Positions 1 through 7,124 of a stretch of 16,420 nucleotides of DNA are shown piece by piece. The notes below the pieces were generated by a model that saw only the letters and a program-made list of their open reading frames with translations, did not search any database and was not told the origin of the DNA. The position numbers were made by a program, and so were the translations under genes. Within the stretch, counting starts at the first letter, position 1. Each line of letters starts with the position of its first letter. This stretch comes from Bacillota bacterium (lineage in GTDB: Bacteria; Bacillota; Negativicutes; Veillonellales; Negativicoccaceae). The stretch lies in NCBI GenBank assembly GCA_023418435.1, contig JAEZZT010000082.1, forward strand, positions 1-16,420. Reading direction: 5' to 3'.

Positions 1-491
1 GCCGTTACCAAGGCACGCGCCATCGTGCCCGGATGAATATCGACATTGCAGACCACAAACGTGTTGATCGTGCCTTCTTTGTGGATTTTGCGATCTCTCG
101 GCTCATACCAGTCGGAAGGATCGCCCACACGGCCACCATTTACTTCCACCCCGCCGGTGACCACCGCCGTGACCGTCAAATCCTCGTAACTTCTTTCTGC
201 AATGGCTACATTGTCCATCGAAGCTGCAGTGGATATACCGCTGACTCGCTGCGGATCCAAGCCCAATCGCTGCGCAATCAAAGCCAGATGCTTTTCATAA
301 GTCTCCGCTTCCAACCGACAGGCCATTCCTGCGCCGGGATTTCCGTCATGATTGAAGATCGCCTGCAAATTTTCCTGCATGCCGCCCTGCAACACGGAAG
401 TGGATAATACCCGCCGCGAACCGCCAAAAACCAGGACCAAAGATTTTTGATAGCGGTACAGCGCATCTCCATTTTTCCATTGATAAATCAT
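1..491 (-). CDS. cbiZ: Adenosylcobinamide amidohydrolase CbiZ (C-terminus outside window)
   Basis: CbiZ hydrolyses the amide bond joining the aminopropanol arm to the corrin ring, turning adenosylcobinamide into adenosylcobyric acid so that salvaged corrinoids can be rebuilt with the cell's own lower ligand. The frame starts at ATG 491 and is open to the left edge, giving 163 complete codons. I read MIYQWKNGDALYRYQ at the N-terminus, then VFGGSRRVLSTSVLQGG (21-37), IFNHDGNPG (45-53), GISTAASMDNVAI (85-97), VTGGVEVNGGRVGDP (111-125), GTINT (140-144) and ARALVT (158-163), all in the order and spacing of the CbiZ family. About 60-75 C-terminal residues should lie outside the window. The start overlaps the TIM-barrel stop as ATGA; only a weak GGGGTGG (497-503) precedes it, suggesting translational coupling. 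This is the strongest evidence that the block handles corrinoids. Confidence 0.9.
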   Translation of the reverse strand, partial: MIYQWKNGDALYRYQKSLVLVFGGSRRVLSTSVLQGGMQENLQAIFNHDGNPGAGMACRLEAETYEKHLALIAQRLGLDPQRVSGISTAASMDNVAIAERSYEDLTVTAVVTGGVEVNGGRVGDPSDWYEPRDRKIHKEGTINTFVVCNVDIHPGTMARALVT

Positions 492-1447
492 CTTTGCCAC
501 CCCATTGCTCGGTTTTGTGTCTCTACTTGCCATTGCCAATGTAACAAACTCCTTTGCAGAAACTCGAACACCAGCCATTCCGGCGATATATAATCTACAA
601 ACTCACGAATTCCGGGATTCGTCCATGGCGCATGATAATCAATCCGATTGACATGCTTGCCCAGTTCCATCATTGTAAATTTCTCCGGCAATCGATATTG
701 CCAATCCGCTAAAAATTGCCCGGATAAAGATTGGTGCAAATGAATGCCTTTAATATATTTGCGCAAATCTCCCAAATTGTCCATACAGCGATATAAGTAG
801 GCCAATCCATCTTCTTCACTGCGCAAATCCTGGTTCGTGGAAAGCAAATGCCCAGTATCCAACATAATACCCGTCTTGGGATGCGGTGAGTGTGTCAGAA
901 TATGCTCCGTCAAATCTCTATCCACCAAGGTCATCCCCGGCCACCAAAGATTTTCCAACAACAGCCAAGTATCCTGCGGAATATACGGGGCGAGCTGGAC
1001 GAGCAATGCCAGGGTAGCATCCACCACCGCTTGATCATCATAGTGAAAGTCCCAAGTATATACCTCACGGTAGCGCACATTGGCAACATGAAAAACCATG
1101 TAAGGTGGGTTTGCCTTGCCGGCTGCAGAAATATGCCTGCCGAAACTCTCTACCCATTCATCGACAGAAGTCGTGCCGAATATTTTTTTGACGCCTTCCC
1201 AATCGCCATAATCCGCCAATAAAGCCTCTTCATCTTGATACCAAAAATCCAACCAATTGGGATAAAACATAAGGTGACAACCACCAATCCGATGAGGCCG
1301 ATGCAGTGTAGGACCCCACGCACGGCAAAACATCATTTCAATGCCGTCAAAGCCATATTGTTGCAATAGACTTTCCAAACAGTCGGCATCATTTTGAATC
1401 ATCGTGCAATCGCTAGGAAAGTTCGTCAAGTTCAATAGTTTTTTCAC
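488..1447 (-). CDS. Xylose-isomerase-like TIM-barrel protein (sugar phosphate isomerase/epimerase family)
   Basis: Probable metal-dependent TIM-barrel enzyme of the AP-endonuclease-2/xylose-isomerase-like superfamily; the substrate is unknown. With the GTG start at 1447 it has 319 residues. An ATG at 1489 in the same frame lies inside the upstream cobN and has no spaced ribosome site, while AAAGGAG at 1456-1462 sits eight bases before the GTG. Candidate metal ligands occur at the expected strand ends: E165 in LLLENLW, D197 and H200 in MLDTGH, H236/H238 in GIHLHQS and E295 in VFEFLQ; H58 and H120 are further candidates. The N-terminus LLNLTNF and GFDGIEMM fit the first strands. Its TGA overlaps the cbiZ ATG as ATGA, which suggests coupled production with corrinoid salvage. 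Isomerase, epimerase and hydrolase functions all occur in this fold. Confidence 0.8.
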   Translation of the reverse strand: MKKLLNLTNFPSDCTMIQNDADCLESLLQQYGFDGIEMMFCRAWGPTLHRPHRIGGCHLMFYPNWLDFWYQDEEALLADYGDWEGVKKIFGTTSVDEWVESFGRHISAAGKANPPYMVFHVANVRYREVYTWDFHYDDQAVVDATLALLVQLAPYIPQDTWLLLENLWWPGMTLVDRDLTEHILTHSPHPKTGIMLDTGHLLSTNQDLRSEEDGLAYLYRCMDNLGDLRKYIKGIHLHQSLSGQFLADWQYRLPEKFTMMELGKHVNRIDYHAPWTNPGIREFVDYISPEWLVFEFLQRSLLHWQWQVETQNRAMGWQR

Positions 1448-1455
1448 TGTGCATG

Positions 1456-1462
1456 CTCCTTT
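1456..1462 (-). promoter_or_regulatory. Ribosome binding site selecting the GTG start of the TIM-barrel gene
   Basis: AAAGGAG on the minus strand, eight bases before GTG 1447, in the short gap after the cobN stop at 1480. It favours GTG over the in-frame ATG at 1489, which has AAGGTGA immediately adjacent and no usable spacing. Confidence 0.75.
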
Positions 1463-1479
1463 AACTTCTTCCGACAGTG

Positions 1480-4400
1480 CTACTTGCATTCACCTTGCTC
1501 TTCCAATTCACCCTCCATTGCCAGATAAATATCCTGCAACTGTGCCAACCTTTCTTCATCTCCTTGCCAATATCCCCGTTGGTGGGCTTCCAATAAAGTC
1601 TTGGCAATACTTTGTAAGGCCCACGGATTGACTTCTTGCATCCACTCTTTCATTGCCGCATCCAAAGCGTACTTATCGGCAAATGCATCATACATCCACT
1701 GCTCGAGTACCGAGCTGGTCACATCCCATTGATACGCATGCGCAACATATTTGGCGAGATCCGAGGCCCCTTTATAGCCATGCTCCTTCATGCCCTGAAT
1801 AAATTTCGGGTTGGCGGCTTCACCACGGAAAAGCCGATGCATCTGCTCCCGCAAAGTTCGCACCTTGACCCTGCTTCGATCCGTACTGTCGCCACTATAG
1901 GACTTGGGCGCTTTGCCGCTGGTACTTCGTACAGCCGCAATCATCCCGCCGTGATACGAGTTGTAATCATCCGAGGAAAGCATACTGAACTCACTATTGT
2001 CTTGATTCTGAACCGTGACTTCCATTTGCTGCAAGCGTCGTCGGAACAAGCTCGGGGCAAATGTCCCCTTCTCCGTACTCGTATACGCATGTCCGCCCCA
2101 ACGCACATACACATCCGCCAAATCATCGATCGTTTCCCAGTTACCGTTTTCCAAGAGATCACAAACACCGGCACCGTATGCCCCGGGTGCGTCTCCGAAA
2201 ATACGCCAACGAGCCTGTTCAAATGCTCTTTCTCTGTCGATCCCTTCCTCTCTCATCAACCATTCTACATCATCATCAATATGTTTGCGAACATAATTTA
2301 ATTCCGGCGGCTCATCCAAAGCGGCTACCAATTTCATCGCCTTATCCAACCAAATGGAAGGCGTGGGCATCATATCCCGGAAAAGTCCGCTGATTCGTCC
2401 CGTGACATCGATACGAGGCCGCCCCAGCTCGGCGAGCGGAATCACCTCCAAATCAATGACTCTGCCGGAACCTTTCTGCCATACCGGGCGCACTCCCAAC
2501 AATGCCATAAACTGTGCTACACACTGACCATGACTCCGTGTGTTCGCACCGGCCCAAAGAACAATTCCGACCATCTCCGGATAGCGACGCTCATCATCAA
2601 TAAATTGCGCGATCACATCCTCCGCCAATTGCACACCGATGGCCCAAGCAGCCGGAGTCGGCAATTTGCGGCTGTCGATACCGTAGAAATTTCTGCCGGT
2701 CGGCAAAATATCCACCCGCCCGGAGGTAGGCGCTCCACCCGGTCCGGGCTCGATATACTTACCTTCCAACGCCTGCACCAAATTCTCCATCTCCGCCTGA
2801 GTTTGATCCAATCTTCCGGCCAGGTCGGTACTGATCCAATTCAACAAGCAAGACAAACGAGGCAAGTATTCTTTGGCATAGGCCGCGACAAAATCTTTTT
2901 TTTGCCAGTCATCATTGTATATATAATGATGTTCGGCTAAATAAGCGAGCAACTCCTCCGACTCCCGCCAGATCATGGCTAAATGCTCGCTGTACAAACG
3001 CCCGTCCTCGGCTAAGCGATGGCTTTCGGATTGCAGCAGATCCCAATCCAAACCTTTCGCTTCCGCAATCGTTTCCGGCAAACTTCCCCAATCTCCATTT
3101 TGAATTCTCGTCAACACGGACAAATACTTGACTTTCCGTTCCTCTTTCGGAGAATCCCCCAGAATATGCAGGGCCGAACGCATTTGCATATTTTCAATAT
3201 CGGTTAAATATACATGAAGAGCGGCGGCTAAGTCATCGAAGCTCATCTCCCGTGCCCCCGAAATTTCCTCCAATAAATGAGCTTCCTCCGCTTTAGCCAA
3301 GACTGTCTCCTGCAAAGCAGCCAATGAATCCGGTTTTTCCGTCTTGAAATGGAAGTATTCATCCAAAAGATTTTGCATCTCTTCCATTTCCTCATACAAG
3401 CCGCTACGATCTTGCGGCGGCGTTAAATGACCGATCAAGCAAGCTGCACTGCGGCGCTTGGCTTGAATTCCCTCGCCGACAATAGTAGTCCAATACGGAT
3501 AAATATTCGGCAAATCATCCAAGGCCATCTCCGGATAGCAATCGGCGGATAAACCGGCGCCTTTGCCCGGCAGCCACTCCAAGGTGCCATGCGTGCCGAT
3601 GTGAAGCACGGCATCGGCTTGAAAATCCGTCCCCAGCCAGTGATAAAAAGCTTCATAGTGATGGGTGGGACTGGCATCCGGCGAATGATAAATTTTCGCG
3701 GCATCTTCACCGAATCCACGTGGCGGTTGCAAAGTAATAAAAATATTGCCATTCAAGTACCCGGGCACGATTACATGATCATCATAAACAAATACTTCTC
3801 CCGGAGGTTCGCCCCAATCTTCTTGCATCCGTTCACGGACTTTCGGACCTTTCGTCTGCCACCATTGGATGTATTCTTCTTGCGGCATGCGCCCCGTAGC
3901 CGTGCGGAAAAAAGATTCATCCACATAGCGTCGGTCATTGGTCGCATGGCGAGTGATGTCTCGGATAAACGATTGCCCATCCTCCGGAATCGTGTCCACG
4001 CCATACCCCTCTTCCTGCAATCTTTGCAAGATGCGTCGTACCGATTCAATGGAGTCCAGCCCCGCTGCGGAACCGATATTTGCATTATCGGCCGGGTAAT
4101 TATGAAAAATAATGGCAATTTTCTTATCGGCATTATTTTTCTCTTGCAACTCCACCCATTTTTTTGCTTTGCGCGCCAAGGCATCCACACGTTCTTCAAT
4201 CGGTCGATAATAGCCTTCCTCGTATTCATTTACTTCGTAGCCGGCCAAGACGCCGCCATGCAAGACGCCATCCATCTCCGGCAAGGATACCGCCAAATTC
4301 ACATCCATGGCATTGAGACCTTGAATATCTCCTTGCCAATCTTCCGGCTTGGACGACATATTGTAGGCCTGCAGAATAGGAATCCGAAAACCTAGCAAAT

Positions 4401-5199
4401 CCTCGATGGTTACCGCTTGCAAACCGACTAAGGAAAATTTTCCCGTGTGAATCAACAAATGCAAAGCAAAGTCTTTACCCGCCTGTCCGAAGAGTCGTTC
4501 CATCCCCTGTTTCAGATTGGGAATGTCAAGTTGATCACTGCCGCCATACGGCGCAAAGAAAGGCAGCGGATTCAGTCCATATTGCCAAAGTTGTTGTGCC
4601 AATGCTCGTTGGTACAGCAGATCTCCCGCCAACCACTCTTCCCGATAAAAGAGAATACCGACATTCTTTCTTTCCGGAGCGTACCATGCCGACTCCGCCT
4701 CGCGATAGGCGTCAAAGTCCTCGTAAATTTTTCCATCCTGCGGATTCCATATCCCCTGCCAGGGCAGCAATTTGGGGTCTTGATAGGACACCGGCAAATC
4801 CAGGAGATGGCCGGCCGTCCAATGAAACAATTGTGCATAATTTTCCGGACCACTATAAGCGATATATTTTTTGGCGGTAAGCACTTCCTCGGCTGTAAAA
4901 CCGCCCACCATTTCCGGCGTGACGATATCGTCGATCAGCATGAGATAGCGCAAATGATGCTCTTGTGAAAATCTGGCAAAAGTCCGCAGAAAGGGAGTAT
5001 CCAACCCACTTCCCATATAGGTCAGATAAATGGCGTCGGCGGTCAAAAGGCGTTGCGGCCAATGAGCATCCCAAGCCGTTCCCATATCCACCGAATACAA
5101 CTCGACCTCCGCTCCCAATTCGCGAATATTTTTTTCTTGCCACTTGCGAACGGCATGAAAATGGCGAGACATATTCGTAATGAATAAGATTTTCTTCAT
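1480..5199 (-). CDS. cobN: CobN-type large subunit of a cobalt/metal chelatase, second paralog (complete)
   Basis: Complete 1239-residue CobN-family subunit, close to the normal length. The frame extends 35 codons upstream into the preceding gene, but MKKILFITN at 5199 is the start: it overlaps the previous stop as ATGA and has AAGGAGAG at 5208-5215. Motifs in order are FHNYPADNANIGSAAG (365-380), GTHGTLEWLPGKG (535-547), IVGEGIQAKRR (573-583), GAPTSG (822-827), DILPTGRNF (830-838), RPRIDVTGRISGLFRD (927-942), DAPGAYGAGV (1003-1012) and DDYNSYHGG (1077-1085). It is colinear with the paralog at 13373-16420 but clearly diverged, especially around residues 600-810. No second chlI/chlD set is present, so both large subunits probably share one motor pair. 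Metal insertion is the family role; removal or exchange of metal is a possible alternative here. Confidence 0.94.
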   Translation of the reverse strand: MKKILFITNMSRHFHAVRKWQEKNIRELGAEVELYSVDMGTAWDAHWPQRLLTADAIYLTYMGSGLDTPFLRTFARFSQEHHLRYLMLIDDIVTPEMVGGFTAEEVLTAKKYIAYSGPENYAQLFHWTAGHLLDLPVSYQDPKLLPWQGIWNPQDGKIYEDFDAYREAESAWYAPERKNVGILFYREEWLAGDLLYQRALAQQLWQYGLNPLPFFAPYGGSDQLDIPNLKQGMERLFGQAGKDFALHLLIHTGKFSLVGLQAVTIEDLLGFRIPILQAYNMSSKPEDWQGDIQGLNAMDVNLAVSLPEMDGVLHGGVLAGYEVNEYEEGYYRPIEERVDALARKAKKWVELQEKNNADKKIAIIFHNYPADNANIGSAAGLDSIESVRRILQRLQEEGYGVDTIPEDGQSFIRDITRHATNDRRYVDESFFRTATGRMPQEEYIQWWQTKGPKVRERMQEDWGEPPGEVFVYDDHVIVPGYLNGNIFITLQPPRGFGEDAAKIYHSPDASPTHHYEAFYHWLGTDFQADAVLHIGTHGTLEWLPGKGAGLSADCYPEMALDDLPNIYPYWTTIVGEGIQAKRRSAACLIGHLTPPQDRSGLYEEMEEMQNLLDEYFHFKTEKPDSLAALQETVLAKAEEAHLLEEISGAREMSFDDLAAALHVYLTDIENMQMRSALHILGDSPKEERKVKYLSVLTRIQNGDWGSLPETIAEAKGLDWDLLQSESHRLAEDGRLYSEHLAMIWRESEELLAYLAEHHYIYNDDWQKKDFVAAYAKEYLPRLSCLLNWISTDLAGRLDQTQAEMENLVQALEGKYIEPGPGGAPTSGRVDILPTGRNFYGIDSRKLPTPAAWAIGVQLAEDVIAQFIDDERRYPEMVGIVLWAGANTRSHGQCVAQFMALLGVRPVWQKGSGRVIDLEVIPLAELGRPRIDVTGRISGLFRDMMPTPSIWLDKAMKLVAALDEPPELNYVRKHIDDDVEWLMREEGIDRERAFEQARWRIFGDAPGAYGAGVCDLLENGNWETIDDLADVYVRWGGHAYTSTEKGTFAPSLFRRRLQQMEVTVQNQDNSEFSMLSSDDYNSYHGGMIAAVRSTSGKAPKSYSGDSTDRSRVKVRTLREQMHRLFRGEAANPKFIQGMKEHGYKGASDLAKYVAHAYQWDVTSSVLEQWMYDAFADKYALDAAMKEWMQEVNPWALQSIAKTLLEAHQRGYWQGDEERLAQLQDIYLAMEGELEEQGECK
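2686..2706 (-). repeat. Direct repeat copy in the complete cobN (PTGRNF region)
   Basis: These 21 bases are identical, in the same orientation, to 14582-14602. They encode the strongly conserved PTGRNF segment of CobN. The copy arises from paralogy of the two cobN genes and is not a mobile element. It marks the most conserved DNA shared by the pair. Confidence 0.75.
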
Positions 5200-6098
5200 G
5201 CTGCTTTCTCTCCTTGATCTTGATACCAAAATTCTGCCATTCGTTTGGCGGCCTCGAGCGCAAAATGATTCAAGCTCAACAAATGTCGTGCATCCACCAC
5301 GCAAATTTGCTGATTGCGTACCGCCGGAATCGTTTGCAACGAAGGGTCATGAAGTATTTCATCTTTTCTCAGCGCATGATATTTCCCCGTATCATATTCG
5401 CTTCCCGCGATGACGATTACGTCCGGAGCCAAATCCACCAAGCGTTCCTTGCTCAAGGTCTCTCCCTGTTTCAGGCCCGCTTCCTCCGCCGCATCTTTCA
5501 TTCCCGCCAGGCGACAGATCTCCGCAAAAAAGCTTCCCTGCCCTCCGCCGATACCGAACGAAGAATAATAGACGACTCTCGGTGCTCTTTTCCCGCTTTT
5601 GCGGGCGGCTGCGACCATCTGCTGCAACGATTTTTCTTCGGCCTGCATTTTTTCTACCAATTTTTCAGCCCCGGCTTCCTCACCCACGACTTTGCCGATC
5701 GCTCGAATTTCCTCGGCAACCTCCGCAAAGTGATGCGGCGTCTTGCTGACATATACCGGTACTCCCGATTGGCGTACCTGCTCCAAAAAATCGGGACTCA
5801 TCCAATCGGCACCGATAAATAAATCGGGTTGGAAAGACATCACCGATTCGATATTGCTATGCGCTTTTCCCCGCACTTGTGCCGCTCTATCCGGTAAATT
5901 GGAAGCAATATCGCCAATGGCTGCAATGCGTGACGGTTCTACCAACTCCAAGACAATTTCATCATTGCTCACGCCCAGACTGACGATATGTTGCGGCTTA
6001 TTGTGTCCGGAATCGGCCGGTTTGGCATGGTTACCGGTACAACCGCTCAGCAGAACAAGGAATAGCGCCATCATGAAAACCAGTAATTTTTTCATCAT
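5196..6098 (-). CDS. Substrate-binding lipoprotein (BtuF-like), second copy
   Basis: Second extracytoplasmic binding lipoprotein of the B12/iron class. The 300 residues open with a signal peptide MMKKLLVFMMALFLVLLSGC, lipidated at C20, followed by a Gly/Ser/His linker. The Peripla_BP_2 fold is marked by HIVSLGVSNDEIVLELVEP, ESVMSFQPDLFIGADWMSP, the interlobe helix around EEIRAIGKVVGEEAGAEKL and the second-lobe segment ERLVDLAPDVIVIAGSEYD. The first ATG (6098) overlaps the upstream stop as ATGA; AAAGGA at 6102-6107 is spaced better (6 bases) for the immediately following ATG at 6095, so either may be used. The stop overlaps the next cobN start as ATGA. BtuF is the closest named family by general layout, but heme-binding and siderophore-binding relatives look similar. 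Confidence 0.88.
   Translation of the reverse strand: MMKKLLVFMMALFLVLLSGCTGNHAKPADSGHNKPQHIVSLGVSNDEIVLELVEPSRIAAIGDIASNLPDRAAQVRGKAHSNIESVMSFQPDLFIGADWMSPDFLEQVRQSGVPVYVSKTPHHFAEVAEEIRAIGKVVGEEAGAEKLVEKMQAEEKSLQQMVAAARKSGKRAPRVVYYSSFGIGGGQGSFFAEICRLAGMKDAAEEAGLKQGETLSKERLVDLAPDVIVIAGSEYDTGKYHALRKDEILHDPSLQTIPAVRNQQICVVDARHLLSLNHFALEAAKRMAEFWYQDQGEKAA
5208..5215 (-). promoter_or_regulatory. Ribosome binding site of the complete cobN
   Basis: AAGGAGAG on the minus strand, eight bases before the ATG at 5199. It lies inside the end of the binding-protein gene and decides the start against the longer open frame reaching 5304. Confidence 0.8.
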
Positions 6099-7117
6099 AT
6101 ATCCTTTCTATATTCTTGACTATTGGTTACCTGTGCTTTCTTTACATCGACTTCCCGAATGGATTCACGGGGAAGCTCCTGCCGCAACTCGCTTTGCAAG
6201 GAAACACCATATACGGCATGAGCCAAAGCTTCCGTTGCAAAGTACCGATAAATAGTTTGAGAAATCATATAGTAATCCGGAATATACAAAAGTTGGTGAT
6301 GACGAATCGCCGGCATATTTTGTAAAGCCGGATACTGCAAGTATATGTCGGCCAGCCGATCAATATGATGTACGCCGCGAAAATCCCAAGTCGGCATCAA
6401 CAAATAATCCACTTGTTTCCCCACCAGTTGTTCGTGAGCCAATACGCCTTCTTGAAGTCCGAGTTCGGCTGCTACATTTCGACATTCGGCTTCCCGGATG
6501 ACGGCATCGATCGTGCTGCCCCGGCCGCCGGCCGGTCCCAGCATACTGATCCGTAAAACTTGAGTTTTATCTCGTTGCAAATCTCGAATGTCGTTTTGCA
6601 ATTGCTGCAAATCCGCCGAAAAGGCCGTCGCCAGTTGATGAGCTCGCTTTTCTTTGCCCAACACCTTGCCTAACAATTCCAAATTACCGGCAATGTCGGT
6701 CGCTTGATAAGGACGGCGAATAATGAAGACCGGCATGTGCATGGCTTCCAATTGCCGAATCATGTCGTCCTTTCCCGGCGACGTGACCAGGATAAGATCC
6801 GGCTGTAACGACACGATATGCTCTACATTTTGTTCGACACGCTGAGGTATTTTCTGTGCCGCTGCAGATAAGTTACAGATTCCCGGATCGTCCATAAAAT
6901 AACTGACGGCTGCTATTTGCCGGGGATCCAGCAATAACAATGAAACTTCACTCGTCGGAATATCCAATGCCACGACTCGTCGGGGCTCAAGAGGCACCTC
7001 CACACTCCGCCCCAAGCCGTCGACGACGACATGCGAGGAAGGACTCGACTGCGGAGCGGCACAACCGCCGAGAAACAGCAACAAAAACAGCCCTAGAAAC
7101 CAGCATTTTCGTAACAT
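6095..7117 (-). CDS. Substrate-binding lipoprotein of an iron/B12-type ABC importer, first copy
   Basis: Membrane-anchored receptor that would deliver ligand to the FecCD-type permease. The chosen ATG at 7117 gives 340 residues and begins directly with a lipoprotein signal peptide MLRKCWFLGLFLLLFLGGC, lipidated at C19. An in-frame ATG eight codons earlier (7141) would overlap chlD and lacks a ribosome site, while GGAGAGG at 7129-7135 lies 11 bases before 7117. The mature part fits the Peripla_BP_2/BtuF fold: SVEVPLEPRRVVALDIPT, then EHIVSLQPDLILV (99-111), a long connecting helix after GNLELLGKVLGKEKRA, and a C-terminal lobe with MPAIRHHQLLYIP. It is clearly different from the binding protein directly downstream, so the two may bind different ligands. 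Ligand identity is not deducible; corrinoid or heme is inferred from context. Confidence 0.88.
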   Translation of the reverse strand: MLRKCWFLGLFLLLFLGGCAAPQSSPSSHVVVDGLGRSVEVPLEPRRVVALDIPTSEVSLLLLDPRQIAAVSYFMDDPGICNLSAAAQKIPQRVEQNVEHIVSLQPDLILVTSPGKDDMIRQLEAMHMPVFIIRRPYQATDIAGNLELLGKVLGKEKRAHQLATAFSADLQQLQNDIRDLQRDKTQVLRISMLGPAGGRGSTIDAVIREAECRNVAAELGLQEGVLAHEQLVGKQVDYLLMPTWDFRGVHHIDRLADIYLQYPALQNMPAIRHHQLLYIPDYYMISQTIYRYFATEALAHAVYGVSLQSELRQELPRESIREVDVKKAQVTNSQEYRKDI

Positions 7118-7124
7118 ACGGCGC

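Noticed and set aside
278..472. Minus-strand open frame of 64 codons near the left edge
   Set aside because: It overlaps cbiZ in another frame and is Cys/Arg/Trp rich without motifs. The cbiZ frame, open to the window edge, explains the region.
1448..1479. Terminator or riboswitch in the gap after the complete cobN
   Set aside because: The gap is only 32 bases, mostly taken up by the ribosome binding site of the next gene. There is no stable hairpin with a T-run and no room for an aptamer.
3589..4395. Plus-strand open frame of 268 codons
   Set aside because: It is antisense to the complete cobN, including its conserved core. No family resemblance or convincing ribosome site is seen, and it is explained by codon bias in the real gene.
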